From Variovorax sp. V213 (lineage in GTDB: Bacteria > Pseudomonadota > Gammaproteobacteria > Burkholderiales > Burkholderiaceae_C): 64,000 nt of DNA. The position numbers and the translations under genes are program-made. Shown piece by piece: positions 38,316 through 48,297 of the stretch. The stretch lies in NCBI RefSeq assembly GCF_041154455.1, contig NZ_AP028664.1, forward strand, positions 3,783,001-3,847,000. The letters run 5' to 3'. Under the pieces are notes generated by a model. The model was not told the DNA's origin. It made no database searches and saw only the letters and a program-made list of their open reading frames with translations. Each line of letters starts with the position of its first letter. Position 1 is the first letter of the stretch.

Positions 38316-41300
38316 TTGAAAAAAACCATTCCAGCATTGCTCCTGGCCGGCAGTGCCTTTTTTGCCGGCCCAGGCCATGCCATCCAGATCACCAGCCTGA
38401 CGCCGCAAGGCGAGGTGGCGCGCGTGCGCCAGATCGTCGCCAAGTTCGACCAGCCCGCCGTCAATTTCGGCGACCCGAAGGCGCCAGCGCCGCTCACCGT
38501 GAGCTGCACCGACGCGCAAGCCGGCAAAGGCACGGGCCGCTGGACCGATGCGAAAGCCTGGGTCTACGACTTCGAGAACGACCTGCCGCCCGGCGTGCGC
38601 TGCACCGTCACGCGCATCTCCACCTTCAAGCCCAGTTCGGGCGGTGAGCTGACCGGACCGGATCGCTATCAATTCAATAGCGGCGGCCCGTTCGTGCGCA
38701 ACTTCATGCCGGACAGCTATGGCCGGATCGACGAGCAGCAGATGTTCGTGCTCGAACTCAACGGTGCGGCCACGGTCGAGAGCGTTCGCCAGAACGTCTG
38801 GTGTGCGGCCGACGGCATCGGTGAGCGCATTCCGGTCAAGCTGCTCGACGGCGAGCAGCGCGCGGGTCTCCTCAAGGCCTTCGGCCGCGAAAAGGAAACC
38901 GCCAAGGACCCGCTGCGCTTCATTGCGCTGCAGTGCAATCGCACGCTGACGCCGGGCAGCAAGGTGCAGATCGTCTACGGCAAGGGCGTGGCCACGCCCT
39001 CGGGTGTGGCCAACAATGTGGAGCGCCGCCTGAGCTTCCAGGTGCGCGAGCCGTTCGCGGTGTCTTTCACCTGCGAGCGCGAGAACGCTCAGGCCGCCTG
39101 CCTTCCGCTGCGGCCGATGCAGCTGCAGTTCAATGCGCCGGTCACGCGCAAGCTGGCCTCGCAGATCCAGCTCAAGGGCGGCGGCAAGACGATTGCCGCC
39201 ACGCTCGAGAACGACGGCGGCGCGGCCAGCGAAGACGACGTGGTCAGCTCCGCGAGCTTCGGTCCGCCGCTCGCGGAAGACACCAAGTTCACCATCGAAC
39301 TGCCCGCCAAGTTCGAGGACGCCTCGGGCCGGCCGCTGGCCTCGCCCGGCACTTTTCCGCTGAAGGTGGCCACTGGCGCGATGCCGCCGCTGGCCAAGTT
39401 CGCGGCCTCGCCTTTCGGCGTGGTTGAGCGCCTGGCCGAACCCGGCACGCCGGCCATGATGCCGGTGACCGTGCGGCGCGTGGAACCCGCGCTCATGGTG
39501 CAGGCGCTCACGCCCGGCAAGGTCAGCGACATGAACCCGAAGACCGACGCCGAAATCATCGCGTGGTTCCGCAAGGTGCGCCGCTACGAGGAATACACCG
39601 TGACCCGCGAACAGGCGCGCAAGGACGTCAAGGGCGCGCTCCCGCCTGTGATCGAGAACAACGATCGCACCAACGTGCAGAGCCGCATGCTGTCGCTGCT
39701 GGCGGGCCAGCCGGGCGTGAAGGCGCTCGACATGCCCAAGGCCCAGAGCGGCGACCCGCGCCCGTTCGAAGTCATCGGCATCCCGCTGACGCCGGGCTTC
39801 CACGTGCTCGAGATCGCTTCGCAAAAGCTGGGCGACGCGCTGCTCGACGAGCGCTACGGCGCCAGCCGCACGATGTACGTGCGCACCACCGCGCTGGCCA
39901 CGAACCTCGCGGTGCACTTCAAGCTCGGCCGCGAGAATTCGATGGCCTGGGTCACCACGCTCGACAAGGGCAAGGTGGTGCCGAATGCCGAGGTGCGCGT
40001 GTCCGACTGCCACGGCGTCGCCGTTGCATCGGGCACCACCGACGCCAGCGGCATCGTCAGGCTTGCCGGCATCGCACCCGATGCGCCCAGCTGCTATAGC
40101 CCGGGCGAATACAGCAACAACGCATGGTTCGTCAGCGCGCGCGCCAAGGATGACAAGGGCGTCGAGGACCTGGCCTTCACCTGGAGCGACTGGCAGCGCG
40201 GCATCGAGCCCTGGCGTTTCAACGTGCCCACCAGCCTGCAGGCCGAGCCCGACCGCGTGGCCCACACCATCTTCGACCGCACGCTGCTGCGCGCCGGCGA
40301 AACGGTGTCGATGAAGCACCTGATCCGCACCCAGACCAGCAAGGGCTTCGGCCTGCCAGAGGCCCGGCCCGATACGCTGGTGGTGACCCACACCGGCAGC
40401 GGCCAGCGCTTCACGCAGCCGCTGGCCTGGCGCAAGACGCCCACCGGCGGCCTGAGCGCGGAAAACACCTTTGCCATCCCGCCGGCCGCCAAGCTCGGCG
40501 TGTACGAGGTCATGCTGCGCACCGGCAAGGGCAAGGACGCCAACAGCGGCGACTCCGAAGACGAAGGCGATGGCGACGACAGCGGCCGCAACCGCAGCTT
40601 CTCCACCGGCCAGTTCCGCGTCGAGGAATTCCGCCTGCCCGTACTCGAAGGCCGCATCGCCCCCACCGACAAGAAGCCGCTGGTGAACGCGCTCTCGGTG
40701 CCGGCCGACGTGCAGATCAACTACGTGGCCGGGGGCGGGGCCGCCAACCTGCCGGTGCGCGTCTCGGCGATGGTGCGCGGCAAGAGCCTGAGCTTTGCCG
40801 ACCACGACGCCTTCAGCTTCAACCCGCCGCGCGTGCAGGCCGACAGTTCGCAGGCGGCCGCGCCCGCAGCCGACACCGCAGGCGGCGAGGAAGACATCAA
40901 CAGCGCCAGCGACACCCGCGTGATCGCCGACAAGCTGCCCCTCACGCTCAACAAGGACGGCGCCGGCAAGGTCACGATCGACAAGGTGCCCAAGGTCAAG
41001 GCCGCGCGCGAGCTGCTGCTCGAGGCCACCTATGCCGACCCGAACGGCGAAGTGCAGACCATCCGCAGCACGCAGACGCTGTGGCCGGCATCGGTCATCG
41101 CCGGCATCAAGACCGAGGGCTGGGTGTCCACGAGCCAGAAGCTCAAGTACCAGGCGCTCGCGCTGGACCTTTCGGGCAAGCCGCAGGCCGGCGTCACGCT
41201 CAACGTGCGCGCCGTGGCGCGCATCACCACCACCAGCCGCAAACGCATGGTGGGCGGCTTCTACACCTACGACAACAAGACCGAGACCAAGGACATCGGC

Positions 41301-44300
41301 ACCGTCTGCAGCGGCAAGAGCGACGCGCGCGGCCTGCTGCTGTGCGAGTCGGTGCTCAAGGAGGCCGGCGAGGTCGAGCTGGTGGCCAGCGCCACTGACA
41401 GCGAAGGCCGCGACAGCCGCGCTGCCAGCTCGGTGTACGTGACCAGGCAGGGCGAACTCTGGTTCGGCGGCGAGGACAACGACCGCATCGACGTGCTGCC
41501 CGAGAAGAAGAGCTACCAGCCCGGCGAGACCGCCAAGTTCCAGGTGCGCAGCCCGTTCCGCTTTGCCACCGCGCTGGTGTCGGTGGAACGCGAAGGCATC
41601 ATCGAGACCCGCGTGGTGCAGCTCGACGGAAAAGACCCGACCGTGAGCCTGGAGGTCAAGCCCGAATGGGGGCCGAACGCCTACGTGAGCGTGCTCGCGC
41701 TGCGCGGGCGCCTGCGCGAAGTGCCGTGGTACAGCTTCTTCACCTGGGGCTTCAAGGCACCGCGCGAGTGGTGGACCGCCTTCTGGTACGAAGGCAAGGA
41801 ATACGTCGCCCCCACCGCGATGGTCGACCTGAGCAAGCCCGCCTACCGCCTCGGCATGGCCGAGATCCGCGTCGGCACGCGCGCGCACCAGATCGACGTG
41901 ACCGTGACCAGCGACAAGCCCAGCTACCCGGTGCGCAGCAAGGCGCAGATCACCATCTCCGCCAAGCTGCCCGACGGCAAGCCCGCGGCCGGCGCCGAAG
42001 TGGCCTTGGCCGCGGTCGACCAGGCGCTCCTGGAGTTGATGCCCAACGACAGCTGGAACCTGCTCAACGCCATGCTGCAGCGGCGCAGCTGGGGCGTCGC
42101 CACCTCCACCGCACAGATGGAAATCGTCGGCCGGCGCCACTACGGGCGCAAGGCCGTGCCCGCGGGCGGCGGCGGCGGCAAGGGGCAGACGCGCGAACTG
42201 CTCGACACCCTCCTCTTGTGGAACCCGAAGGTGGTGCTCGACGCCAACGGCCAGGCCGTGGTGACGGTGCCGCTCAACGACGCGCTCACCACCTTCAGGA
42301 TCGTGGCCGTGGCCGATTCGGGCACCAGCCTCTTCGGAACCGGCCAGGCCAGCATTCAGGCCACGCAAGACCTGCAGATCATCAGCGGCCTGCCGCCGCT
42401 GGTGCGCGAGGACGACCAGTTCCGCGCCCAGATCACGCTGCGCAACACCACGCAAAAACCGATGAAGGTCGAAGCCACGCCGCGCGCCACGCTGCTCACG
42501 CTCGAGACGCAGACGGTCGACATTCCGGCCGGCGAAGCGCGCGAGGTGGCCTGGACCGTGACCGCACCCGCACAGCTCGCGCAGACGCGCGCCGAAGCAA
42601 TCCTGTGGGAGATCGAGGCGAAAGACACGCTCGGCGGCGCGCGCGACGCGCTCAAGGTGCGCCAGCGCATCGTGCCCTCGGTGCCGCTCACGGTGCAGCA
42701 GGCCACGCTGGTGCAGGTCGATGGCCCCTTCACACTCGACGTGGCACCGCCCGCCGACGCCCTGCCCGGCCGCGGCGGCCTGAAGCTTTCTCTGCAGCCC
42801 AGGCTCGCCGAAGGCCTGCCGGGCGTGCGCGACTGGTTTGCCAACTACCCTTTCATCTGCCTCGAACAGAAGACCAGCAAGTCGGTTGGCCTGCGCGACG
42901 CGAAGATGTGGCAGGGCGTGCTGGCCCAGCTGCCGACGTACCTGGACAGCGACGGCCTGGCCAGCTACTTTCCGCCGCGCGACGGCGAGTCCAACCGCGG
43001 CAGCGACATCCTCACCTCCTATCTGCTGGCGGCAACGCACGAGGCGGCGGCGCTGAACCCGGCCTTTGCGCTGCCGGACGAAGCGCGCGCGCCGATGGAA
43101 TCGGGCCTCATCGCCTTTGTCGAAGGCCGCATCCAGCGCGAGTTCTGGAGCCCGCGCAAGGACCTGGACGTGCGCAAGCTCGCCGCGCTCGAGGCCCTCT
43201 CACGCTACGGCACGGCCAAGGGCAGCATGCTCGGCAGCATCACCATCGCGCCGAACCAGTGGCCCACCAGCGCGGTGATCGACTGGCTCAACATCCTGAA
43301 GCGCGTGCAGGACGTGCCGCAGCGCCAGCAGCGCCTGGACGAAGCCAACAACGTGCTGAAGGCGCGCCTGTCGTACCAGGGCACCAAGCTCGTCTTCAGC
43401 ACCGAGCAGGACGACTACTGGTGGTGGCTCATGACCAACGGCGACGTCAACACCGCGCGCCTCCTGCTCAGCGTGATGGACGACGCGGCGTGGAAGGACG
43501 ACATCGGCAAGCTCGCCAACGGCTTCATCGGCCGCCAGCAGAACGGCGCCTGGCACACCACCACTGCCAACCTGTGGGGCGGGCTCGCGCTCGAGAAGTT
43601 CTCCAAGGTGTTCGAAAGCACGCCGGTGGCCGGCGTCACCGCCGCCACGCTGGGTGCCGTGAAGGCCCAGGTCGACTGGCGCAACGTCACGCGCGCGAAG
43701 ACCACCGACCCTGCCGGCGCGCCGAACCAGAGCACCTTCTTCGGCGCACCCGCCTCGCCGGGCAATCTGAAGAACAACACCATGTTCCTGCCCTGGTCCG
43801 CATCACCCGCGGGCGCACCGGTGCGCGACACGCTGCTGGTCACGCAGCAAGGCACCGGCAAGCCGTGGCTCACGATGCAGTCGATTGCCGCGGTGCAGTT
43901 GAAGGCGCCGTTTGCCGCCGGCTATGCCGTCAAGAAGACCATCACGCCGGTCGAGCAGGCCATTGCGGGCAAGTACACCCGCGGCGACGTGCTGCGCGTG
44001 ACGGTCGAGGTGAACGCCAGCACCGACATGACCTGGGTCGTGGTGAGCGACCCGATCCCGGGCGGCGCAACCATCCTCGGCACCGGCCTGGGCCGCGACT
44101 CGCAGATCGCCACGCAGGGCGAGAGAAAGTCGGGCGCCGGCTGGCTGGCGTTCGAAGAGCGCAGCTTCGAGGCCTTCCGCAGCTACTACGAGTACCTGCC
44201 CAAGGGCGTGGTGAAGGTCGAATACACCGTGCGCCTCAACAACGTGGGCGACTTCGCGCTGCCGCCGAGCCGCGTCGAAGCGATGTACGCGCCGGAAATG

Positions 44301-44348
44301 TTCGGCGAGACGCCGAATGCGCGGGTGAAGGTGGAGGCGGCGAAGTGA
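38316..44348 (+). CDS. bacterial alpha-2-macroglobulin (YfhM-like)
   Basis: Periplasmic protease trap of 2010 residues. A cleavable signal peptide (MKKTIPALLLAGSAFFAGPGHA) lacks a lipobox Cys, unlike E. coli YfhM, which is a lipoprotein. Many MG domains follow. A central variable, acidic stretch near residues 745-770 (GKDANSGDSEDEGDGDDSG) is a surface loop. The thioester motif C1515-L-E-Q1518 in YPFICLEQK is intact, followed by the alpha/alpha toroid domain. The family covalently traps attacking proteases and usually pairs with PBP1C, whose gene is at 59.9 kb here. I used a TTG start at 38316 with a GGTGGAG ribosome binding site. Confidence 0.93.
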   Translation: MKKTIPALLLAGSAFFAGPGHAIQITSLTPQGEVARVRQIVAKFDQPAVNFGDPKAPAPLTVSCTDAQAGKGTGRWTDAKAWVYDFENDLPPGVRCTVTRISTFKPSSGGELTGPDRYQFNSGGPFVRNFMPDSYGRIDEQQMFVLELNGAATVESVRQNVWCAADGIGERIPVKLLDGEQRAGLLKAFGREKETAKDPLRFIALQCNRTLTPGSKVQIVYGKGVATPSGVANNVERRLSFQVREPFAVSFTCERENAQAACLPLRPMQLQFNAPVTRKLASQIQLKGGGKTIAATLENDGGAASEDDVVSSASFGPPLAEDTKFTIELPAKFEDASGRPLASPGTFPLKVATGAMPPLAKFAASPFGVVERLAEPGTPAMMPVTVRRVEPALMVQALTPGKVSDMNPKTDAEIIAWFRKVRRYEEYTVTREQARKDVKGALPPVIENNDRTNVQSRMLSLLAGQPGVKALDMPKAQSGDPRPFEVIGIPLTPGFHVLEIASQKLGDALLDERYGASRTMYVRTTALATNLAVHFKLGRENSMAWVTTLDKGKVVPNAEVRVSDCHGVAVASGTTDASGIVRLAGIAPDAPSCYSPGEYSNNAWFVSARAKDDKGVEDLAFTWSDWQRGIEPWRFNVPTSLQAEPDRVAHTIFDRTLLRAGETVSMKHLIRTQTSKGFGLPEARPDTLVVTHTGSGQRFTQPLAWRKTPTGGLSAENTFAIPPAAKLGVYEVMLRTGKGKDANSGDSEDEGDGDDSGRNRSFSTGQFRVEEFRLPVLEGRIAPTDKKPLVNALSVPADVQINYVAGGGAANLPVRVSAMVRGKSLSFADHDAFSFNPPRVQADSSQAAAPAADTAGGEEDINSASDTRVIADKLPLTLNKDGAGKVTIDKVPKVKAARELLLEATYADPNGEVQTIRSTQTLWPASVIAGIKTEGWVSTSQKLKYQALALDLSGKPQAGVTLNVRAVARITTTSRKRMVGGFYTYDNKTETKDIGTVCSGKSDARGLLLCESVLKEAGEVELVASATDSEGRDSRAASSVYVTRQGELWFGGEDNDRIDVLPEKKSYQPGETAKFQVRSPFRFATALVSVEREGIIETRVVQLDGKDPTVSLEVKPEWGPNAYVSVLALRGRLREVPWYSFFTWGFKAPREWWTAFWYEGKEYVAPTAMVDLSKPAYRLGMAEIRVGTRAHQIDVTVTSDKPSYPVRSKAQITISAKLPDGKPAAGAEVALAAVDQALLELMPNDSWNLLNAMLQRRSWGVATSTAQMEIVGRRHYGRKAVPAGGGGGKGQTRELLDTLLLWNPKVVLDANGQAVVTVPLNDALTTFRIVAVADSGTSLFGTGQASIQATQDLQIISGLPPLVREDDQFRAQITLRNTTQKPMKVEATPRATLLTLETQTVDIPAGEAREVAWTVTAPAQLAQTRAEAILWEIEAKDTLGGARDALKVRQRIVPSVPLTVQQATLVQVDGPFTLDVAPPADALPGRGGLKLSLQPRLAEGLPGVRDWFANYPFICLEQKTSKSVGLRDAKMWQGVLAQLPTYLDSDGLASYFPPRDGESNRGSDILTSYLLAATHEAAALNPAFALPDEARAPMESGLIAFVEGRIQREFWSPRKDLDVRKLAALEALSRYGTAKGSMLGSITIAPNQWPTSAVIDWLNILKRVQDVPQRQQRLDEANNVLKARLSYQGTKLVFSTEQDDYWWWLMTNGDVNTARLLLSVMDDAAWKDDIGKLANGFIGRQQNGAWHTTTANLWGGLALEKFSKVFESTPVAGVTAATLGAVKAQVDWRNVTRAKTTDPAGAPNQSTFFGAPASPGNLKNNTMFLPWSASPAGAPVRDTLLVTQQGTGKPWLTMQSIAAVQLKAPFAAGYAVKKTITPVEQAIAGKYTRGDVLRVTVEVNASTDMTWVVVSDPIPGGATILGTGLGRDSQIATQGERKSGAGWLAFEERSFEAFRSYYEYLPKGVVKVEYTVRLNNVGDFALPPSRVEAMYAPEMFGETPNARVKVEAAK

Positions 44349-44393
44349 GCCGCGCCGCAACCGACTGACCAGGCAAAAGAGAGAAGGAACACC

Positions 44394-45038
44394 ATGGGTT
44401 TGGCCATCAGCGTTGGCGCACTTGCCGACTTGCTGGAGAACGACACCGAAGGAGCCGAGTGGCTCCAGGAAGACCTGGTGGTAGTGAACAAGGTGCTGGC
44501 AGCGGCGGGACTTCCGCCGCATGCCGAGCCCCGTGAGCTGCCATCACTGGATTCCCGTGCGTCGCTCGACAGCTTTCCGTACTCGTTCATCCACCACCTG
44601 CGCCGGGCTTATGCGCACCGGCTGATGTCGCCAGACTGGGTGGCAACGCCAGTGGAAGATGGTGTCGATCCCGCGGACGATCCGGCCATTCAGGCCGCGC
44701 TCGACCAATCAGACAGCCACCTCATCTGCCACTCGGACGCGGAAGGGTTCTATGTGCCGGTCGAATTCGACGAGGTGCTGTTCTCCGATTCCGACGACGA
44801 AGAACTGAGCGGCGGCATGCTCGGCTCATCCTACCGTCTGCGCGACGAGCTGGTGCTGGTGGCGCCCGCGCTCGGCATCGCCCTCACCGACGGCCAGCTG
44901 TCGGACGAGGAAGCCGCGCGCATCGAAGGCCTGATCGATGCCGACGAAGGCCTCTACCGCGAATATGCGTCGTGGCTGCTGCTCTACGAATCGGCACGGC
45001 TGAGCATCGCGCACAGAACGGCAATCGTTTTTTGCTGA
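44394..45038 (+). CDS. conserved-looking hypothetical protein
   Basis: An acidic soluble protein of 214 residues with a good GAGAAGGA ribosome binding site. It lacks signal peptide and membrane segments. Recognisable stretches are GLAISVGALADLLENDTEGAEW at the start and SHLICHSDAEGFYVPVEFDEVLF in the middle. Proteins with the CHSDxEGxYVP pattern occur in many bacteria without known function; immunity-like proteins are one possibility. It stands alone between the macroglobulin gene and the convergent macrodomain gene. Confidence 0.75.
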   Translation: MGLAISVGALADLLENDTEGAEWLQEDLVVVNKVLAAAGLPPHAEPRELPSLDSRASLDSFPYSFIHHLRRAYAHRLMSPDWVATPVEDGVDPADDPAIQAALDQSDSHLICHSDAEGFYVPVEFDEVLFSDSDDEELSGGMLGSSYRLRDELVLVAPALGIALTDGQLSDEEAARIEGLIDADEGLYREYASWLLLYESARLSIAHRTAIVFC

Positions 45039-45072
45039 GCCACTTTGCCGCCGTGATGGCTGCATCCTTGAT

Positions 45073-45594
45073 TCACGCAGGCCCCGCCGCCGCAAGCACC
45101 GCCTCGTACACGGCAAGGTCCGCGTCCGAGAAGCAGCAGAACGTGACCTCCTCCACGCTGGAGCCTGCAGCCAGCGCCGATTGAACCGTGGCCACCGCGA
45201 CGGGGGCCGCGAGTTCGATCGGGTAGCCGTAGATGCCCGTGCTGATCGATGGAAACGCAACCGTCCGTGCGCCGCATTGCTCGGCAATTTCCATCGACTT
45301 CCGATAACACGACGCCAGCAGCTGCGGCTCGCCGTTCGAGCCACCGCGCCAGACCGGCCCGACGGTGTGGATGATGAACGGGGCCGGCAGCCGATAGCCC
45401 TTGGTCAGCTTGGCGTCGCCCGTCTTGCAGCCCGCCAGCAGGCGGCACTCGTTGAGCAGCTCGGGCCCGGCGGCGCGATGGATGGCGCCATCGACGCCGC
45501 CTCCGCCCAGCAGCGATGAATTTGCCGCATTGACGATGGCATCGACCTGCAGCCTGGTGATGTCACCGCGCACAGCGCGAAGAGCTTTCTGCAT
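45073..45594 (-). CDS. macrodomain O-acetyl-ADP-ribose deacetylase (YmdB-like)
   Basis: A single macrodomain of 173 residues. It has the ADP-ribose-binding motifs [30 protein letters not shown] and [12 protein letters not shown]. This MacroD/YmdB pattern, with the catalytic-loop Asn and Asp, predicts hydrolysis of O-acetyl-ADP-ribose or of mono-ADP-ribose on proteins. I chose the ATG at 45594 ([12 protein letters not shown]); 26 extra upstream residues in the longer frame have no family match. It may be monocistronic. Confidence 0.92.
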   Translation of the reverse strand: MQKALRAVRGDITRLQVDAIVNAANSSLLGGGGVDGAIHRAAGPELLNECRLLAGCKTGDAKLTKGYRLPAPFIIHTVGPVWRGGSNGEPQLLASCYRKSMEIAEQCGARTVAFPSISTGIYGYPIELAAPVAVATVQSALAAGSSVEEVTFCCFSDADLAVYEAVLAAAGPA

Positions 45595-45685
45595 GGCTTT
45601 GATCTGCGTCGAGGGGAATGGTTGGCAGATTACTCCCGGCGCCAGACCCACGTCGGCTGCTCGGCTACTCACGCAGCGGATTCTC

Positions 45686-45934
45686 CTAGCGGTAGAACGC
45701 CTCGACCCTGCCCTTCAGCTTGATCAGCAGCGGCTTGCCCTTGCGGTCCACCGTCTTGCCCGCGGGCACCTTGATCCAGCCTTCGCTGATGCAGTATTCC
45801 TCCACGTCGAGGCGTTCCTTGTCGTTGAAGCGGATGCCGATGTCGTGCTCGAAGACGGCCGCCACGTGGTGCGGGCTGCGCGGATCGGACGACAGATGAT
45901 CGGGAAGAGGCGGAAGGGGATTGGCTTCGGTCAT
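45686..45934 (-). CDS. DUF3297 family protein
   Basis: An 82-residue cytoplasmic protein of the DUF3297 family, recognised by [38 protein letters not shown] and [10 protein letters not shown]. The function of the family is unknown. The ATG at 45934 gives the usual start ([14 protein letters not shown]); the frame is open much further upstream into the RNase H gene region but without homology. It lies 118 bases after the RNase H gene on the same strand. Confidence 0.88.
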   Translation of the reverse strand: MTEANPLPPLPDHLSSDPRSPHHVAAVFEHDIGIRFNDKERLDVEEYCISEGWIKVPAGKTVDRKGKPLLIKLKGRVEAFYR

Positions 45935-46052
45935 GGAATAGAAAAACGTTTCCTGAAAACGGTGCCGCCCCGCCCTCGCGCTCTGCGGGCCGGTGCGGCA
46001 ATCAAGACGCGGATGATATGGCTTCTCCCACCGGCCACCGCCGCAGCCTCTG

Positions 46053-46496
46053 CTAGCGCCGCTTCTTCGTCGCCTTGGCAGCAGGCTTGGGCGCAAAGCC
46101 CAGCGAGGCGCGCGCGAGCGCATCGGCCTCGTGGTTGCGGTGCCTGGGCACCCATCGCAGGCTCGCCTCTTCGAACGAGCCAAGCAAGGCGCGGGCATCC
46201 TCGAACAGGCCGGCCATGCGCACGATCGGCCTGGCGCCGGGCGCGCCGAGCTGTTCGACGAGGATGCTGTTGTCGGTGTAGGCAAGCACCGAGGTCGCGC
46301 CCCTCGCCTTCAGTTCCTCGAGGGCGAGAGTCAGCGCCCTCAGCTCGGCTTCGTTGTTGCAGCCGATGGCATGGCTGGCCAGCGACAGGGTGTGGCGGGT
46401 GCCATCGGGCTCGGTGATGACCGCGCCGGCCCCCATGCGGCCGGGGTTCGGCATGGCGCTGCCGTCGCAGTACACGGTCCAGGGGCGAAGTTGCAT
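46053..46496 (-). CDS. ribonuclease H family protein (RNase HI-like)
   Basis: RNase H fold protein of 147 residues. The four metal-binding acids are present: D11 (YCDGSA), E49 (CNNEAELRAL), D75 (AYTDNSIL) and D125 (RNHEADALA). It lacks the basic handle of E. coli RNase HI and resembles the RNase HI-like group that degrades RNA in RNA/DNA hybrids. A Lys/Arg-rich C-terminus (AKATKKRR) may help nucleic acid binding. It is 13 bases after the DUF4124 gene, so the two are likely cotranscribed. Confidence 0.9.
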   Translation of the reverse strand: MQLRPWTVYCDGSAMPNPGRMGAGAVITEPDGTRHTLSLASHAIGCNNEAELRALTLALEELKARGATSVLAYTDNSILVEQLGAPGARPIVRMAGLFEDARALLGSFEEASLRWVPRHRNHEADALARASLGFAPKPAAKATKKRR

Positions 46497-46509
46497 CGGC
46501 TCCGGCGGC

Positions 46510-46995
46510 TCAGCAGTTGTTGCGCTTGATGCCCGCGAGGTTCTGGCAAGGCCGCTGGCCCGGCGGCGGGCCCGGGTCCTCCTGCGGGCGGGGGTGCCGT
46601 GGACGAACGATCGGGCGGCCGCCGTCGTAGTACGGCTCCGGCCCCCAGGTATAGACCGGTGCCGGCTCGGACACCGGGCGCTCGTCGACGCTGCGCGGGA
46701 TGATGGCCGGGCCCTGTGGCGCATTGCCGGCCGGCGGCTGTGGCAGCGCCGCGCGCGGTGACGCCGTGGACGACGGCCTGCGCGCTTCGTCGGACCCAAC
46801 CGGCGGGACCACGGTCAGCGGCTCGGTGAGGGGTACCTGGCGCGAGAGGCGGCTGCCGGCGGGGCAAGGACCGTCGGTGTAGACGATGCGTCCGTTCGCA
46901 TCGGTGCAGCGAACCACGTCGGCAGCCTGCACGCCCATGGCGGCGACAGCGGCCATGGCGCCGAATACCGGAATGAAGAGAACCGATGTGCGCAT
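46510..46995 (-). CDS. DUF4124 domain secreted protein
   Basis: A 161-residue exported protein with a Sec signal peptide (MRTSVLFIPVFGAMAAVAAMGVQA) and a short DUF4124 domain (VVRCTDANGRIVYTDGPCPAG) typical of betaproteobacteria. The rest is Pro-rich and probably disordered, with two late cysteines (PCQNLAGIKRNNC). Function unknown. Two adjacent ATGs exist; the second, at 46995, is 7 bases from a strong GGAGG and is preferred over 46998. Confidence 0.85.
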   Translation of the reverse strand: MRTSVLFIPVFGAMAAVAAMGVQAADVVRCTDANGRIVYTDGPCPAGSRLSRQVPLTEPLTVVPPVGSDEARRPSSTASPRAALPQPPAGNAPQGPAIIPRSVDERPVSEPAPVYTWGPEPYYDGGRPIVRPRHPRPQEDPGPPPGQRPCQNLAGIKRNNC

Positions 46996-47099
46996 CATGC
47001 GACCTCCGTTGTGGGCTGCCGAAGACGTCCGCGTCTCCCCTGCACCGCATTCTGGCCCCAAGTCGCGCCGCGCGCCGGCCCGCGGAGTCTTCGCGGTCT

Positions 47100-48179
47100 T
47101 CACGCCGAGACGCGCAGCCGCGCGGGGCCCTGCTCCATCCGGCCGATGACCGCGGCATGCGCAAAGCCCTCACCCTGAAACACCTGCAGCACCGCATCGG
47201 CCGATTCGGCCGCGCAGCTCACGAGCAGCCCGCCCGAGGTCTGCGGATCGCTCAGCAGCGCCTGCGCCGTGGCAGGCAGGCCGTCTGCCAGCTCTATCTC
47301 TTTGCCATAGCCGGCCCAGTTGCGTCCCGACGCCCCGGTGACAAAACCGTCCGCCACCATCTCGGCCACACCGTCCAGCAGCGGCACGCGCGGCCAGTCG
47401 ATGGTGACCGTGAGCCCGGCGCCGCGCGCAAGCTCCAGCGCATGGCCGGCCAGTCCGAAGCCGGTAACGTCGGTCAGCGCGTGCACGCCCGGCATGGTGG
47501 CCAGCGCAATGCCCGGCGTGTTGAGCCGCGTGGTGTTCTCGATGAGCTGCCGATAACCGGCAAGCGACAGCTTCTCTTTCTTGAGCGCGGCCGAGAGCAC
47601 GCCCACCCCCAGCGGCTTGCCCAGCACCAGCACGTCGCCCGCGCGCGCCTCGGCGTTGCGCTTGACGTGGGCCGGATCGACCAGGCCCATCACCACCAGC
47701 CCGTAGATCGGCTCGACCGAATCGATGGTGTGGCCGCCCGCAATCGGAATGCCGGCCGCGCGGCACACGTCCTGCCCGCCGCGCACGATGTCGCCGATGA
47801 CTTCCACCGGCAGCTGGTTGACGGGCATGGCAACCAGCGCCAGCGCCATGATCGGCTTGCCGCCCATCGCATAGACGTCACTGATGGCATTGGTGGCGGC
47901 AATACGGCCGAACTCGTAGGGGTCGTCGACGATGGGCATGAAGAAGTCGGTCGTCGCGATCAGCGCCTGCTTGTCGTTCAGGCGGTACACGGCCGCGTCG
48001 TCGGCGGTTTCGATACCCACCATCAGCTCCGGCGGAATCAGGCCACCGCCGCTGTTCTTCAGTATTTCCGACAGCACGCCGGGCGCGATCTTGCAGCCAC
48101 ATCCGCCGCCGTGCGAGAAGCTGGTGAGCCGCAGCGGTGCCAGCGGATTGAGGGGGGAAATCGTCGGGGTGTCGGTCAT
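47100..48179 (-). CDS. selD: selenide, water dikinase SelD
   Basis: Makes selenophosphate from selenide and ATP, the selenium donor for tRNA 2-selenouridine and for selenocysteine. The 359 residues hold the glycine-rich N-terminal catalytic motif with Cys27 and Lys30 (GGGCGCK), the AIRS-like ATP-binding domain (ETADDAAVY, TTDFFMPIVDDPYEFGRIAA), and the C-terminal SDPQTSGGLL segment. The catalytic position is Cys, not selenocysteine. It is divergent from the importer and mnmH genes, with 118 bases between the starts. Confidence 0.95.
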   Translation of the reverse strand: MTDTPTISPLNPLAPLRLTSFSHGGGCGCKIAPGVLSEILKNSGGGLIPPELMVGIETADDAAVYRLNDKQALIATTDFFMPIVDDPYEFGRIAATNAISDVYAMGGKPIMALALVAMPVNQLPVEVIGDIVRGGQDVCRAAGIPIAGGHTIDSVEPIYGLVVMGLVDPAHVKRNAEARAGDVLVLGKPLGVGVLSAALKKEKLSLAGYRQLIENTTRLNTPGIALATMPGVHALTDVTGFGLAGHALELARGAGLTVTIDWPRVPLLDGVAEMVADGFVTGASGRNWAGYGKEIELADGLPATAQALLSDPQTSGGLLVSCAAESADAVLQVFQGEGFAHAAVIGRMEQGPARLRVSA

Positions 48180-48249
48180 GGCGCAATTCGGATCGGGGCG
48201 GTCGTCCATTATCGAAGGCGGCCGCAAACGGCGCCCGCGCGCGGGTTTC

Positions 48250-48255
48250 TACAAT
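48250..48255 (+). promoter_or_regulatory. TACAAT, candidate -10 of the selenium importer operon
   Basis: TACAAT lies 43 bases before the ATG of the binding protein gene, in the selD-divergent intergenic region. No clear -35 is present, so an activator may be needed. On the minus strand, GATAAT (about 48212-48217) could serve selD. Confidence 0.35.
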
Positions 48256-48297
48256 CGAGGGTTGTCCGTCCTCCCCTGCGCCATGCCGCGCCACCCC

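Noticed and set aside
38298..43040. 1580-codon open frame antisense to the macroglobulin gene
   Set aside because: Composition is that of a GC-skew shadow; the plus-strand protein has intact signal peptide, domains and thioester motif.
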